Positions 54,430 through 64,000 of a stretch of 64,000 nt of DNA are shown here, piece by piece. Below the pieces are notes generated by a model, which saw nothing but the letters and a program-made list of their open reading frames with translations, made no database searches and was not told the DNA's origin. The first letter of the stretch is position 1; each line of letters opens with the position of its first letter. A program made the position numbers and the translations under genes. The DNA is taken from the NCBI GenBank assembly GCA_000507305.1, contig DF239119.1:253329-317328 (forward strand), written 5' to 3'. This stretch comes from Breviolum minutum Mf 1.05b.01. Lineage: Eukaryota > Sar > Dinophyceae > Suessiales > Symbiodiniaceae.

Positions 54430-54830
54430 GTTTGTCTATCTATATTTGGTGTTCGCCTTGCTTATGTATAATCTATGACTTCCCTCATGCTGCGGATGGG
54501 ATATGTTCAAACAAAACAACCTGCCAACACACCCAAAAATCTGTCAAACTCGATGCTGCAATGCTGCAGGGGTTGTCTGGGCCAGCTTCGGGACTGCGGT
54601 GATTCCCGTGCATCACTAAAATGAAGCTATCCCCAGTGGTGGCCCCACCACCACGACCTTGAAGGAGGTTGTCGGTCAGCATAAAGAGGAGACCTCTCAT
54701 TGCCAGTCCTGTATACGAAATAGTCCAACCAGCGCTTCCTTAGCAGTCATTTTTTGTAAATGCAAAGAGCTATAGAGACTGGAAGATGTGCATCTGAAGT
54801 GCCTTCAACATCACCACCACCATCACCAGC

Positions 54831-54885
<55 letters not shown>

Positions 54886-55920
54886 ATGATGCAGTTTCAT
54901 ACAAGACTTTGAGAAATTTGAGGCTAACACCCCCTCCCCCGACCCGCCCTGGAAGTCATTGCACACGCCATGCTACGCGCAAGTTGTGGAAGCGCCAGCG
55001 CAGCGCCATAGACGGAGGAAGGATCCACAGTGGCAAAGCCTGGCAATTCATGTGAATCTCTTTGAAATCTCATTGAATCCAAAGAGTTCCATCAGAATCA
55101 CCCAAAAAAGCAAAAAAGATGATGATGTCAAGTTGCCTAACTGCTGGTGGGGGGGCACATCAAATCAATAAAAAGACATGGGAAAAAAAAAATCTCGCAA
55201 GGCAGCCATGAAAAGCATCACAACAGGAGAACCCGGAAGGCCCACCTGCAGAGTCATGTCTCATCACACGCAATGCCTTCTCAGCAACCCAAAGCCTAAG
55301 GTCACTAGAATTTTCCCCCCCTTATTTTCCCGAAGCACTCGGGAAGATGCTCTTCCCAGGACTTCTGCTCTTGGAAAAACAAGAATTCTGACCATCAACG
55401 GCTCTGTTCAAGATGTTGTAATTCACATTTTCTCAGCAGCCCACTGGACAAGAAACTAGCTGCTTTGGTACAAAAAGAAAAATGTAAAGACCAAATGGGT
55501 CATAGGTTTCTACAGTAATAAACTTAGGTACCAAGGCTTTCGGCTATATCTGCTTATATCTAAGCGTTCCACTCGATGCTCCCAATTTCTTTGGCCAGGA
55601 CACTTTGGTGGGGCAGCTCCATCTTTGGGGCCTTGCAGAAAAAAACGTGATCAAGTCCCGTCTGTATCTGGAAGGGTTCCCTTCGATTCAAGTAGGGGAA
55701 TCCTAAAAGACACTCCAAGGTATCTGATCAACCATCTATCTTTACAAAGTTGGTGATCTTTGATTTTAGATGATTAAGTTGTATCATCATTAAGGACTCC
55801 CAGAGATGGTCAAAAAATGTCAAAAACAAATCTGATCAACATCTTTTAACATTTTAACTTCTGGTTACATCATGATCATAAATCCTTGACCGCAACCCCT
55901 AAAAGCACTACAGAGTGACC
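54430..55920. other. Spacer, mostly non-coding
   Basis: Contains a CAT/ATC microsatellite (about 54827-54884) and otherwise unremarkable sequence. A plus-strand frame at 55178-55459 starts with ATG and runs 93 codons (KAAMKSITTGEPGRPTCRVM); composition is plausible, but no homologue is recognised and it runs against the local gene direction. Confidence 0.4.
54827..54884. repeat. (CAT)n microsatellite
   Basis: CATCAC/CATCAT units, continuous from about 54808 with interruptions. The fourth CAT-type tract in the window. Confidence 0.95.
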
Positions 55921-55944
55921 ACCAGTGGTCACCGCCCCATCCCT

Positions 55945-58191
55945 GCCTGCACCTTGAGAAGCTTGTGATGGCTGTACCACACCTTGGATACAGCAGTCAG
56001 GACTGGTTCTGATTGGCTGGTGTATGAAAAATACCAAACAACACCTGCTGGTGGTTTCAAACAGTTTTTATGTTCACCCCTACTTGGCGAAATGATCCAG
56101 TTTGCTGATGAATCTCTTTCTATTTTTTTTTCGCGATTCTGCGCACCTACACTTTGGAAGTACTGAACACACGATAGTTTTGACATGCCCTGAATCAGGC
56201 CAACCAGTTGATACGGCCAAATTGGTTCACTGGATTTTTTCCATCTGTATTGTGCTAAATATAATATATAGAAAATTATATGTACGTATATATCTATCGA
56301 AACAAACACATGGTACATCCAAGAAATTCATACTCAACAGTAGTATCTCATGATCTTATTAGACCTGAGATTGAACATGCAAGCCCCTCAAAATTGCTTT
56401 ACTGTATGTTAAGCTGGAGTTTCCTTTTCCCATCATTTTTGGTATTCAAATTTCTTGCATCAGGCACCCGTGGTGTCGGTGTTCGGCACCAGCGTATAGC
56501 CATAGCCACGTGAGGGATCCATCACGGGATCACGGCTTCTATGCGGGGTTTAACCCACAATTCCAATAGCTTGTTGGTATCAATCTGTGTTTTAGTCATC
56601 TTTTGTGAGGATAAGAAGTAAACAAAATGGACAGTTTCGAAGGAGGTCTTCAACAACCGCAAAGGACGGACCATGATACTCGACCTTTTGAACATGCTTT
56701 CAAACTCGGGTGATATTTTTTTTCAAATCGACTTCATTGGTTGTCGAACTCTGGCGGACTTTGTGACGGGTTTTTGTCCGTTGAATCCATCCACCGAATT
56801 CGGATGGAAGGGAAGTATTGGATTTCTTGAGCATCGAAAAGGATTCAGTGCGGTCAAATTTCAAAAATCGAAAAAAGACGCAATATATATGTATATGTAT
56901 ATGTATTATATACATAAATGTACATTTCAGGAATGACGAGTCAACATTTCCATAGTTCCATGCAATGAAAGAAATGATTTATGTAACCTTAAGGATTACA
57001 TCTCTCCTTGGTTTTTATCACCAGAAAATCATCCTCACCTTCAAGGTCCGACCAAGCTTATGACCATCTTCTTTGCCTTTAACGTTGCCCTGGCCGCCAT
57101 CTTTGGTTGAGCCTCAAGAGCAAAAACATGTGGCAAACTCAATGACCAACTGGCCAGTTGTTTTTTTTAATGTCCACCAGGATGACCCTTTTTTAAACCT
57201 TGATCCATCAAATCCAAAAATAAACAACCGCGCAATGCTTATCCAGGAAGTCCGAAATGGCATCACTTTCCCTCTGCAAAACCCGGGGTCCCCAACCCAC
57301 AGGCTCCGTTCCGGCTCCCGCTCAACAGCAGGGTACAGGACTGGCGGCTCCCTGGTAAGTCCCAAGAGGATTGCCATATAAATTTCATGTTTGGTGTTCA
57401 GTTCTATGGGTCCCCAGAGGATTCTTACCTAAATTTACTAAATGTCGTTTGTTTGAAGACATGATTTCCTGTCCCATGCATGTTGTTGTCTTTTTTTCAA
57501 TCGTATTGCATGTAATTCAGACACATAAAACCCTTCCTTTTTCATCCTGATTCTTCTCGTTTAAAAGAAATCAAATAGACTTAGAATTGGATGAATTTGG
57601 ATGACCCTTTCGGCTAACGTTGTTTTTTTGACTTAGAACTTCCTGCCACAATTTTTGTCCGTGCTGTTTCCTGGAAAAACCCGGTGCCAGGTGCCACACC
57701 TCTGAGTTCCCAAGAGGCTTCCGCAAAGACCACCTTCAGTAGGATAGACCTTAGGGAGGAACCAACAACTTCAAGGGTGAGCAGGCCATATAAAGCTGTT
57801 AGTCACTGCAAGCCATTGACTTTCTTGATTGTCAAACCCTGTTTTTCAAATGCCAGCCTTTTCAAATTTCAACCATTTTAAACTATCAAAAAAAAAAACG
57901 CCAAACATGTCACCTTTCCACCCCTTTCTGCACCCTTTTTTTCTGTGTAAAAGCCAAGTAACTCTTTGACTCTTGGAGCGGACCAGCTGCTGAGATGGAG
58001 GACGTGCAGCCTGGAAGTCAAAGGATGAATCGTCTTCGAAGGTCTTCCAAATCCCCATGGGTTCATCTATCCATTTGATGTGGGCCCTTTCACTGGAGAA
58101 AAAAAACTTCCGGGGGTTTTCGGGGGGAAGTTTTTTTAACAAAACAAATGTCGCGAAAAAAACAGCACAACTTCAAGTGGGGATGTCGCCG

Positions 58192-58264
<73 letters not shown>

Positions 58265-60925
58265 GTCATCGTCTTCCCCAGCATTTTTCAGGGGATATCG
58301 GGATATCTTCGTTTTCGAGGGAGTAGCGTAACTTCGTAACTTCCTGTCCTATGGGAATCCCACGGTGCCTCGCCCTCAAACCATTCGGTGCTAGCAGCTG
58401 ATGGAGGCCTCAAAGGTCACAACATCGGTGCTGTAAAGCTCGGAGTTTCATGGTCCATCTGGACCTGGTAGTTTCATAGTAGGATATAATAAACCAACAA
58501 AGCATGTATATAATTCTTCAACTGGTTGTATCTACATATATCCCTCTTATGTATATACTTATATATCATACACAGATATGATATATAATAATATAATATC
58601 TACTTGAATCATATTTACTTCCCACCTTTTTACCAAGCCAACAAAAAAAACAAAAACTTGATTCATGCTTCCCCCCCTAAGACCCCACCATGGCTTCATG
58701 GCCTGATAACTTCATTTCAACCCCGGCCACACCTGTTGGTCTGCCACCATGAGTGGGGCGGTGTTGGCGGCGGTGTTAAACCTTCGATTCACCATTCAAG
58801 CCCCAACCTCCCGTCCCTCCCCAAGTCCCGTTGATCTACAAGTACCAATTCAAATGGATGTTGTACACACTATTCTGATATGAGTCAAATTTCGGATTAC
58901 ATAGGATTTTTTGTTTTTTTCCAATTCGAAATCCTCATTTTGGTTTGACCAATCCTTATGGGGTCCAGTTCCCAAACGCGGTGCGTCCCCACCTTCCCTC
59001 CTAAGGGATGCCAAAGGGGAAACGGGACCTCGCCTTGGTCAGGGCCGGTTAGGGGCCAAAGATGTGCAGTACATACATCTAGTTTTTAGGATCGTTCCAA
59101 AGATACAGATGGAATTTTGGGGAGATTTCAATTCTGCTTCATAAAGTCATGTTCGGAAAAGTTGATCATCCCAACTCAATAAATTGAGGCCTGGTGGGTT
59201 CTTCCCAAACTACTGCTGATGGCTGTTCGTTTGCCAGATTAGACTGTCATCAACTAACGCATTGCTTCATCAGAAGCGTACACATCCTATGGCAAATGCT
59301 TGGAAAGTAACGAGAATTCCGATGTAGGCTCCAAAAACAAACTGTTTAAGAGTTTTAAGATATTTGCCCTGGGGGGCGCCAGGGCGTTCAGTGATGCGGT
59401 ATTGGAAAGAATGATGGTTTCCACTTTCAGGCCGCTCACCAGGAATTCCCAGTGTTTCAGAGCAAGAACCATATGGATGTTTCCGAAAATAGGGGTACCC
59501 CCAAATCATCTCATTTAAATAGGGTTTTCCATGGTTTTCCACTATAAACCATCCATTTTGGGGTACCCCTATTTTTGGAAACACCCATATACAGAATCAT
59601 GTGGCTATAGCTACTAAGGCATCTAACAGGCGATTGTGTTTCCATCAATCTCTTTCCGGAAAACTTATATAAATCACCTCCTGAGTACAATCTCATATAT
59701 AATATCTATGTTCAATCTGAGTGAAATTTATCTGTACTTAATAACATACCAGTGAATTACATATCAATCTTTCAAATATCCTTTAATCAAACTGGATTAA
59801 ATTCATTGTAAAAAACATCAAGTCATCTGAATGCTTCACCAAGCTCTGGATTACCTACTTGATTTGATGTGATGGTCACTACCTGAATTCACCAGTTTTT
59901 TGGCTAGTTTTTGTGGTGAGATCCTGAAATGCCGAAATGTTTTTTTTTAAGTTTAGGATTTGGAAAAGTTGCAACAAATATACAAATGAAAAAAAAATCA
60001 CAGTGTTTGGGGAAATCTTCCTCAATAATACAAGGCCTTTTAAACTAAACATCTCGGACAGCACCAGTGCTCAAAATCCCGGTTGGTTGCTTTATATAGA
60101 GGATTAATTATACTATCCTCCCCAGTTATACTGTGATATCCTGTCATTAACCAACAACAGCTTGAGATTTCAGGATCCCTAGTAAGCCATTGTAAGGATC
60201 CCTAGTAATTAAGCCATTGTAAGGATCCCTAGTAAGCCATTGTAAGTATCCTTATGGGGACTATATGACAAACAATAAGCCATAATATGACAAATCCTTG
60301 CTGAAATTCCATGAATATGTGATTGTTGGTTGGTGGATGCTTGTAATAAGCCATTGTAAGGATTGGCGTCATTAACCAACAATGGCTTGAGATTACAGGG
60401 TCCCTAGTAAGCCATTGTAAGGGATCCCTAGCAATTAACAAGGATTTCATGGAGTGTCATCCATCTTGCCAAGTAACCACTGAGAGACCGCCTCCTCTAG
60501 GCCTTCCATTCTCCCCCCTGTCAGACAGCCACTGGGTGGGACTGGGCTGGGCCAAACGCTCCCGAAAACTAACACCAAACACCCCAAAAAAAACTAGGCC
60601 TTTGCTCCTGCACCCCAGCAACAAATAGAAGTATCTTCCAACCATTGATTTTCAGGGGCTGTTGCGAAACTTCAGGGGTATCCTCTTGTTTGTCTATGAC
60701 TCATCTTTGAAAAAAAAAACAAAACTCAAAACAAAAAGAGGGCAAAAAGCAAAAGTCTCCGAGAAAACAAAACAAACAAACAAAAACATATACACATATA
60801 AAAAGTATTTGCGGAAACTCCATCTTCTTCCAAACACCACCCAAGATTTTTCTTCGGCACCTGTCCCAGCAAGGCCAGGAGGTTTTTTGGGACGGCAAGT
60901 CGATGTTCAACAATCAAACGTTGAG
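55945..60925 (-). CDS. Scattered exon candidates of unknown gene(s)
   Basis: Minus-strand stretches with plausible splice edges: about 60825-60920 (LAVPKNLLALLGQVPKKNLG), about 60445-60530 (GRMEGLEEAVSQWLLGKMDD), 59883-59930 (DLTTKTSQKTGEF between CAG and GTAGTG), about 59275-59450 (YRITERPGAPQGKYLKTLKQ then a hydrophobic FVFGAYIGILVTFQAFAIG), about 57950-58095 (HIKWIDEPMGIWKTFEDDSS), about 57680-57780 (LEVVGSSLRSILLKVVFAEA), about 57200-57360 (EREPERSLWVGDPGFCRGKV), about 57045-57112 (DGGQGNVKGKEDGHKLGRTL) and 55948-56010 (VLTAVSKVWYSHHKLLKVQA, stop). The 59.3 kb one looks like a membrane segment. They may continue the 61.5-63.5 kb gene. No family recognised and no phases verified. Confidence 0.4.
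58192..58265. repeat. (CAT)n microsatellite
   Basis: About 24 CAT units ending in CGTCATCGTC. Explains the poly-His, poly-Ile and poly-Met frames. Confidence 0.95.
59474..59587. mobile_element. Family A TIR element
   Basis: The ends TGGATGTTTCCGAAAATAGG and CCTATTTTTGGAAACACCCA are close to perfect inverted copies over about 28 bp (…GGGGTACCCC…). The flanking bases are ATA/TAT on both sides, compatible with a short target duplication. It lies just upstream of the membrane-type exon candidate at about 59275-59450. Confidence 0.85.
60160..60445. repeat. Cluster of short dispersed/tandem repeats
   Basis: The word AAGCCATTGTAAGGATCCCT recurs with small changes at about 60185, 60212, 60234 and 60406, mixed with CATTAACCAACAA and CTTGAGATT words that occur twice. 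It resembles broken and re-duplicated family E-type sequence (GGATCCCTA, ATTTCATGG). Confidence 0.75.
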
Positions 60926-61489
60926 TCTGAAAATGACATCATTTTGACAACCAATCACCAGGGTCAACTCTGAAAAAACTCATTTTTTCGGGCTGGATTG
61001 TTTGCTTTTTTGCAAAAAGATGAAGGGACTTGGTGTTTCAATGGCTGTTTTTCTTATTCTTACTATTTGCATTTGTTCAATGTGTGTGTGTGTGTTTCCA
61101 TAAGATTGGTGTGTGAAATCTTTGCTCCCGCGACTCTCTAACCTAGTTGAACCTCCACTCATTCTGCGAAACAGCACAGTTCAAGAGCATGCCAGATGCA
61201 CGCACAAAGAAACCATTGTCAATCGAATTTCTGCTCTCACTGTTATAAGTAGCATCAATACCGTTATCACAAAGTGAAGGAGCGTCCAAACGGATGCACT
61301 CTCTATGCGCCCGAATGTTGTATTTAGTTTAGTTCAATTGACGGTGAACGAAGCATGTTTCGTCCTTCAGCCTGCATCTCTCAACTAAACTTCTACCAGT
61401 CTACCGATGTTTAAACACATTTCTGATGTTCTTTCGTAGGATTTCCCCGTAGCTTCAAAAAAACAACCTGACATGATTCAACCTCAGAA

Positions 61490-63550
61490 CTTCCAGAAGT
61501 TTCCAGGTATCTTCCGCTCCAGGGACAGCTTCATCCCTTGTTGTGCGATGGTGATGCAGGATGCGATTCCTATCTTTGAGGCGATCATCTGCATATCTTC
61601 AAACGTCTTGACACTTCTTCAAAAGTGTCACAAAAATCGACCTTTCTTTGAAGATCAACCAGTTGTGTTATTGAGTCATATGCTTGCCCGCCTAAGCCAC
61701 AGGAGAATCTGCTGGATCAAGTCACCTGAATTGAAATCGAATTGAAAAAACAGATCAACACCGATCTAGTGACATCTGGGATGCTTCAAGAAATAAACAG
61801 CTACACTACACCCTCGAAAACTAACAGGGATTGGTTTGGAAAAGGGGTTCCTTTTCAATATGGCCATTTTTGGTATGCATGTTAAATTTCTGGGGGTAAT
61901 ACCATCTTTGTATCAAATACTTCCTTGATGCAGATGTTCTCAATGCGAATCCTTTTCGGCAAAGAAACCAAATTCAGAACCGAAACAAGCAAAAGAAAAG
62001 ATGTCAAAAGCGTCAAAACCCTTTGCTTCGTTCAAAAACTGAGGCACGATTCTCCGGCATTCCCATCACTCGCACCAAATCTTGCACCAGTGTCGCATAA
62101 TCCTCATATGCAAAGCCTCCAATGCCAAGCCCTGAGATCACGCTAATGAGGTGGATGGTGATGTCGCGACCCCTCAGGTTTTGGCAGGTTTTTTCCGGGA
62201 CAAACACCAACCGTTGGATACGTTGGTTGTTGTGATCAACAAAAACATTCGTGTCCCATCTTGCTCAGCAAGGCCGAGGGACGCTGGTATGCCATAGTAG
62301 GTATTCTCTGCAGTCGTAAGATGCAAGGTTCCAATGGTCAGTTCGTTCAAGGCTGTGGTGTTGATGTGCAAGACAAATGATTTCTTCACTTGTGCCCACT
62401 GCGCCTGCAGCCTTACAAAACCAACAAAACCCATGCCAAAGGAAGTGGGTTTGGTATACGAATCCCACACATGTAATGCTTGCTAGAACGGGATTCGGAA
62501 CCCGAGTTTTCTGGCAAATCCGGATTTTGAAGCAGTTTCAACTCACTTTACATACACAGAATTTCTTGGCCTCCGAGTTTTCTGTTGGGAAAAAGAAACA
62601 TCATCAACCTAGCTGCCTCCTGCTCAAAAAAGAAACGTTAAGACAAATCAGTTGCAACAAAAAAAATCTTTGGCCACCCAGAAGCTCTTCCTGAGACTCA
62701 GCAAAGACTTTGAAATTGGCATAACAAAAGGGACATAAGTCTGTGAAGTCGACTTGAATGATTTGTTCGGAAGCACTTTCGGTCAAACGGTTGAGGCCGT
62801 GGAGGCCAAAACCAAAGGCAACAATCTCATCGGCCCCTCGCAACAGAAAAACGCCAGTCATCACAGCATCCTTCTTAGCAAGTGTACATCAAGGTGTATA
62901 TCAAGTCATAACCTACTTCATGTTGGAATATCTAAAATCTAAAAGAAAACATCAAACGCCCGAATCTTGCCACCTTTTTCACTGCTAGAATTTCATCATG
63001 AGGCAACCTTTTTGGGCAAACTTGACCAGTTTTCTCGAATGGAACCCTTCTCCCCTTGATAGAGACCCTGCCTTGATAGACTGCATTGGCAACACCTGTA
63101 GCATCCGACTGTCCACCATCCACGAGGGCAATCAAGCTATCCTCTGCCACTTCTTCCAGTTTTTCAGCAGAGATCAATCCGCCACTGGTCTTCAGAAATT
63201 CTAAGACCGCATTGGCATTGTTGAAACGAGCCGCGTCATCTGGGTGGTCGTTCACGCTTTGGGGACAATGGACACACGGAAACCAACCAAAGCAGTGAAT
63301 ATGTTCTTGACTTCTTGATTTCCTGGAGGAATCTAGGGAAACTGCAATCAGAAGTCATGTTTTTCCAAGTCTTGTGTGGATTCCCACGCTTCTGCCCACT
63401 CTTGCTGATAAGCTACTGTCGGAATTTTCGATGTAAACTGCCCAGTTTAAGTCCAAGATGTTCTGCAAGTCATTGGCGAGAAAGTGAGCAAATGACTCCG
63501 GCAAGCCTTGCGAATCATAAGGAAAATCATGATTCCCTTGGGATGGTACC
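61490..63550 (-). CDS. Unrecognised multi-exon gene
   Basis: Six to seven long open minus-strand stretches in order: about 63350-63545 (GNHDFPYDSQGLPESFAHFL, AVYIENSDSSLSARVGRSVG), about 62960-63250 (FNNANAVLEFLKTSGGLISA, EKLEEVAEDSLIALVDGGQS), about 62665-62850 (FLLRGADEIVAFGFGLHGLN, FTDLCPFCYANFKVF), about 62215-62420 (LQAQWAQVKKSFVLHINTTA, YYGIPASLGLAEQDGTRMF), about 62020-62180 (NLRGRDITIHLISVISGLGI, YATLVQDLVRVMGMPENRAS), about 61685-61733 (GDLIQQILLWLRRAS) and about 61490-61612 (TFEDMQMIASKIGIASCITI). The exons are larger than average for the window and convincingly coding. I do not recognise the family. Start, stop and phases were not established; the gene may begin outside the window. 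Confidence 0.65.
61807..61902. mobile_element. Family F-like TIR element
   Basis: The ends TACACCCTCGAAAACTAACA and ATGTTAAATTTCTGGGGGTA are imperfect inverted copies; the interior has ATTGGTTTGG and CCATTTTTGG. It lies between two exons of the 61.5-63.5 kb gene. Confidence 0.6.
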
Positions 63551-63559
63551 CTGAATAAT

Positions 63560-64000
63560 GAAGCCCATATACACTTTATATAGTGGGTATTTGAGCTAGA
63601 CCATGGATCCGTGCGCCAAAAGCAGCTGCTTTTTTGAAGTTCTCAAAAAGAAACAGAAACAGAAGGTCCACCTGAAGTAGATGTATTCAAATCAAATCGT
63701 TCTTGAAGCTGTGTTTTTGATCAACGGCTATTGCCGATCATGTTTCGAGTCCAGCTCAGGGAGCTGCTCTTTCTTCAAAATGTCTCTTTTCTGTCTTCCA
63801 ATTCATGAAATGTTCGTGGTTGCGTGGTAAGAACGCATCAGGAAATAACAAAGTACTCATGAAGAATGTGAAATGCATACATGTACATGGTGCACGCGTA
63901 ATGTATGTGAGGTGAGGGTGGGTGGGGAAGAAAACTTTTGAGCCTTATGTTCTACCAAAATGGCTACATGTAAACCTTGCGTGTAATCATCTCAATGTAA
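63560..64000. other. Edge stretch without a recognised gene
   Basis: No coding exon seen. On the minus strand, 63955-63967 reads GTAGCCATTTTGG, identical to the middle of the dinoflagellate spliced leader as I recall it, but the following bases differ. Discussed as a finding. Confidence 0.35.

Noticed and set aside
29165..58265. Regularly spaced CAT tracts (29.2, 36.6, 54.8 and 58.2 kb) as a possible repeat array system.
   Set aside because: They are ordinary triplet microsatellites with no shared flanks or spacers. Nothing CRISPR-like is present.

Overview
The window looks like nuclear DNA of a core dinoflagellate, most likely from Symbiodiniaceae or the order Suessiales. Genes are broken into very short exons (24-130 nt is usual). 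Many introns start with GC or GA instead of GT. Non-coding DNA is full of short terminal-inverted-repeat (TIR) elements and microsatellites. Every gene I could reconstruct lies on the minus strand, as expected for a dinoflagellate one-way gene block. I found no rRNA, tRNA, CRISPR array or bacterial-style operon. Long open frames on the plus strand are mostly shadows. Exons were found by translating the minus strand, matching known protein motifs, and checking that splice sites and codon phase agree from one exon to the next.

Layout, from high to low coordinates (the direction of transcription): an unrecognised multi-exon gene at 61.5-63.5 kb with possible further exons down to 55.9 kb; a degraded J-domain copy at 52.8-54.4 kb; an intact single-exon J-domain gene at 49.9-51.8 kb; unrecognised exons at 43.7-49.7 kb, part of them membrane-type; a URI1-like prefoldin gene at 37.5-40.7 kb (seven exons); unassigned exons at 33.3-36.5 kb; an adenylate kinase gene at 28.5-33.0 kb (at least nine exons); unassigned exons at 22.0-28.3 kb; a two-exon acidic-tailed protein of unknown function at 20.2-21.8 kb; a phosphoenolpyruvate mutase gene at 8.0-19.1 kb (at least 14 exons); and an ankyrin-repeat gene at 1.6-5.6 kb.

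The genes do not form an obvious pathway. PEP mutase makes the C-P bond of phosphonates, adenylate kinase balances adenine nucleotides, URI1 is a co-chaperone subunit, and the J-domain proteins are presumed Hsp70 partners.

The most interesting signal is the link between repeats and introns. One repeat family (called E here) fills two introns exactly, at 5460-5547 and 48038-48149, in two unrelated genes, both times with GA-AG ends. This is the pattern of introners, transposable elements that create introns. Several other TIR families (A, B, C, F, G) have the same size and style, and some place splice-like dinucleotides in their terminal repeats. Family names A-G are labels used only in this annotation.
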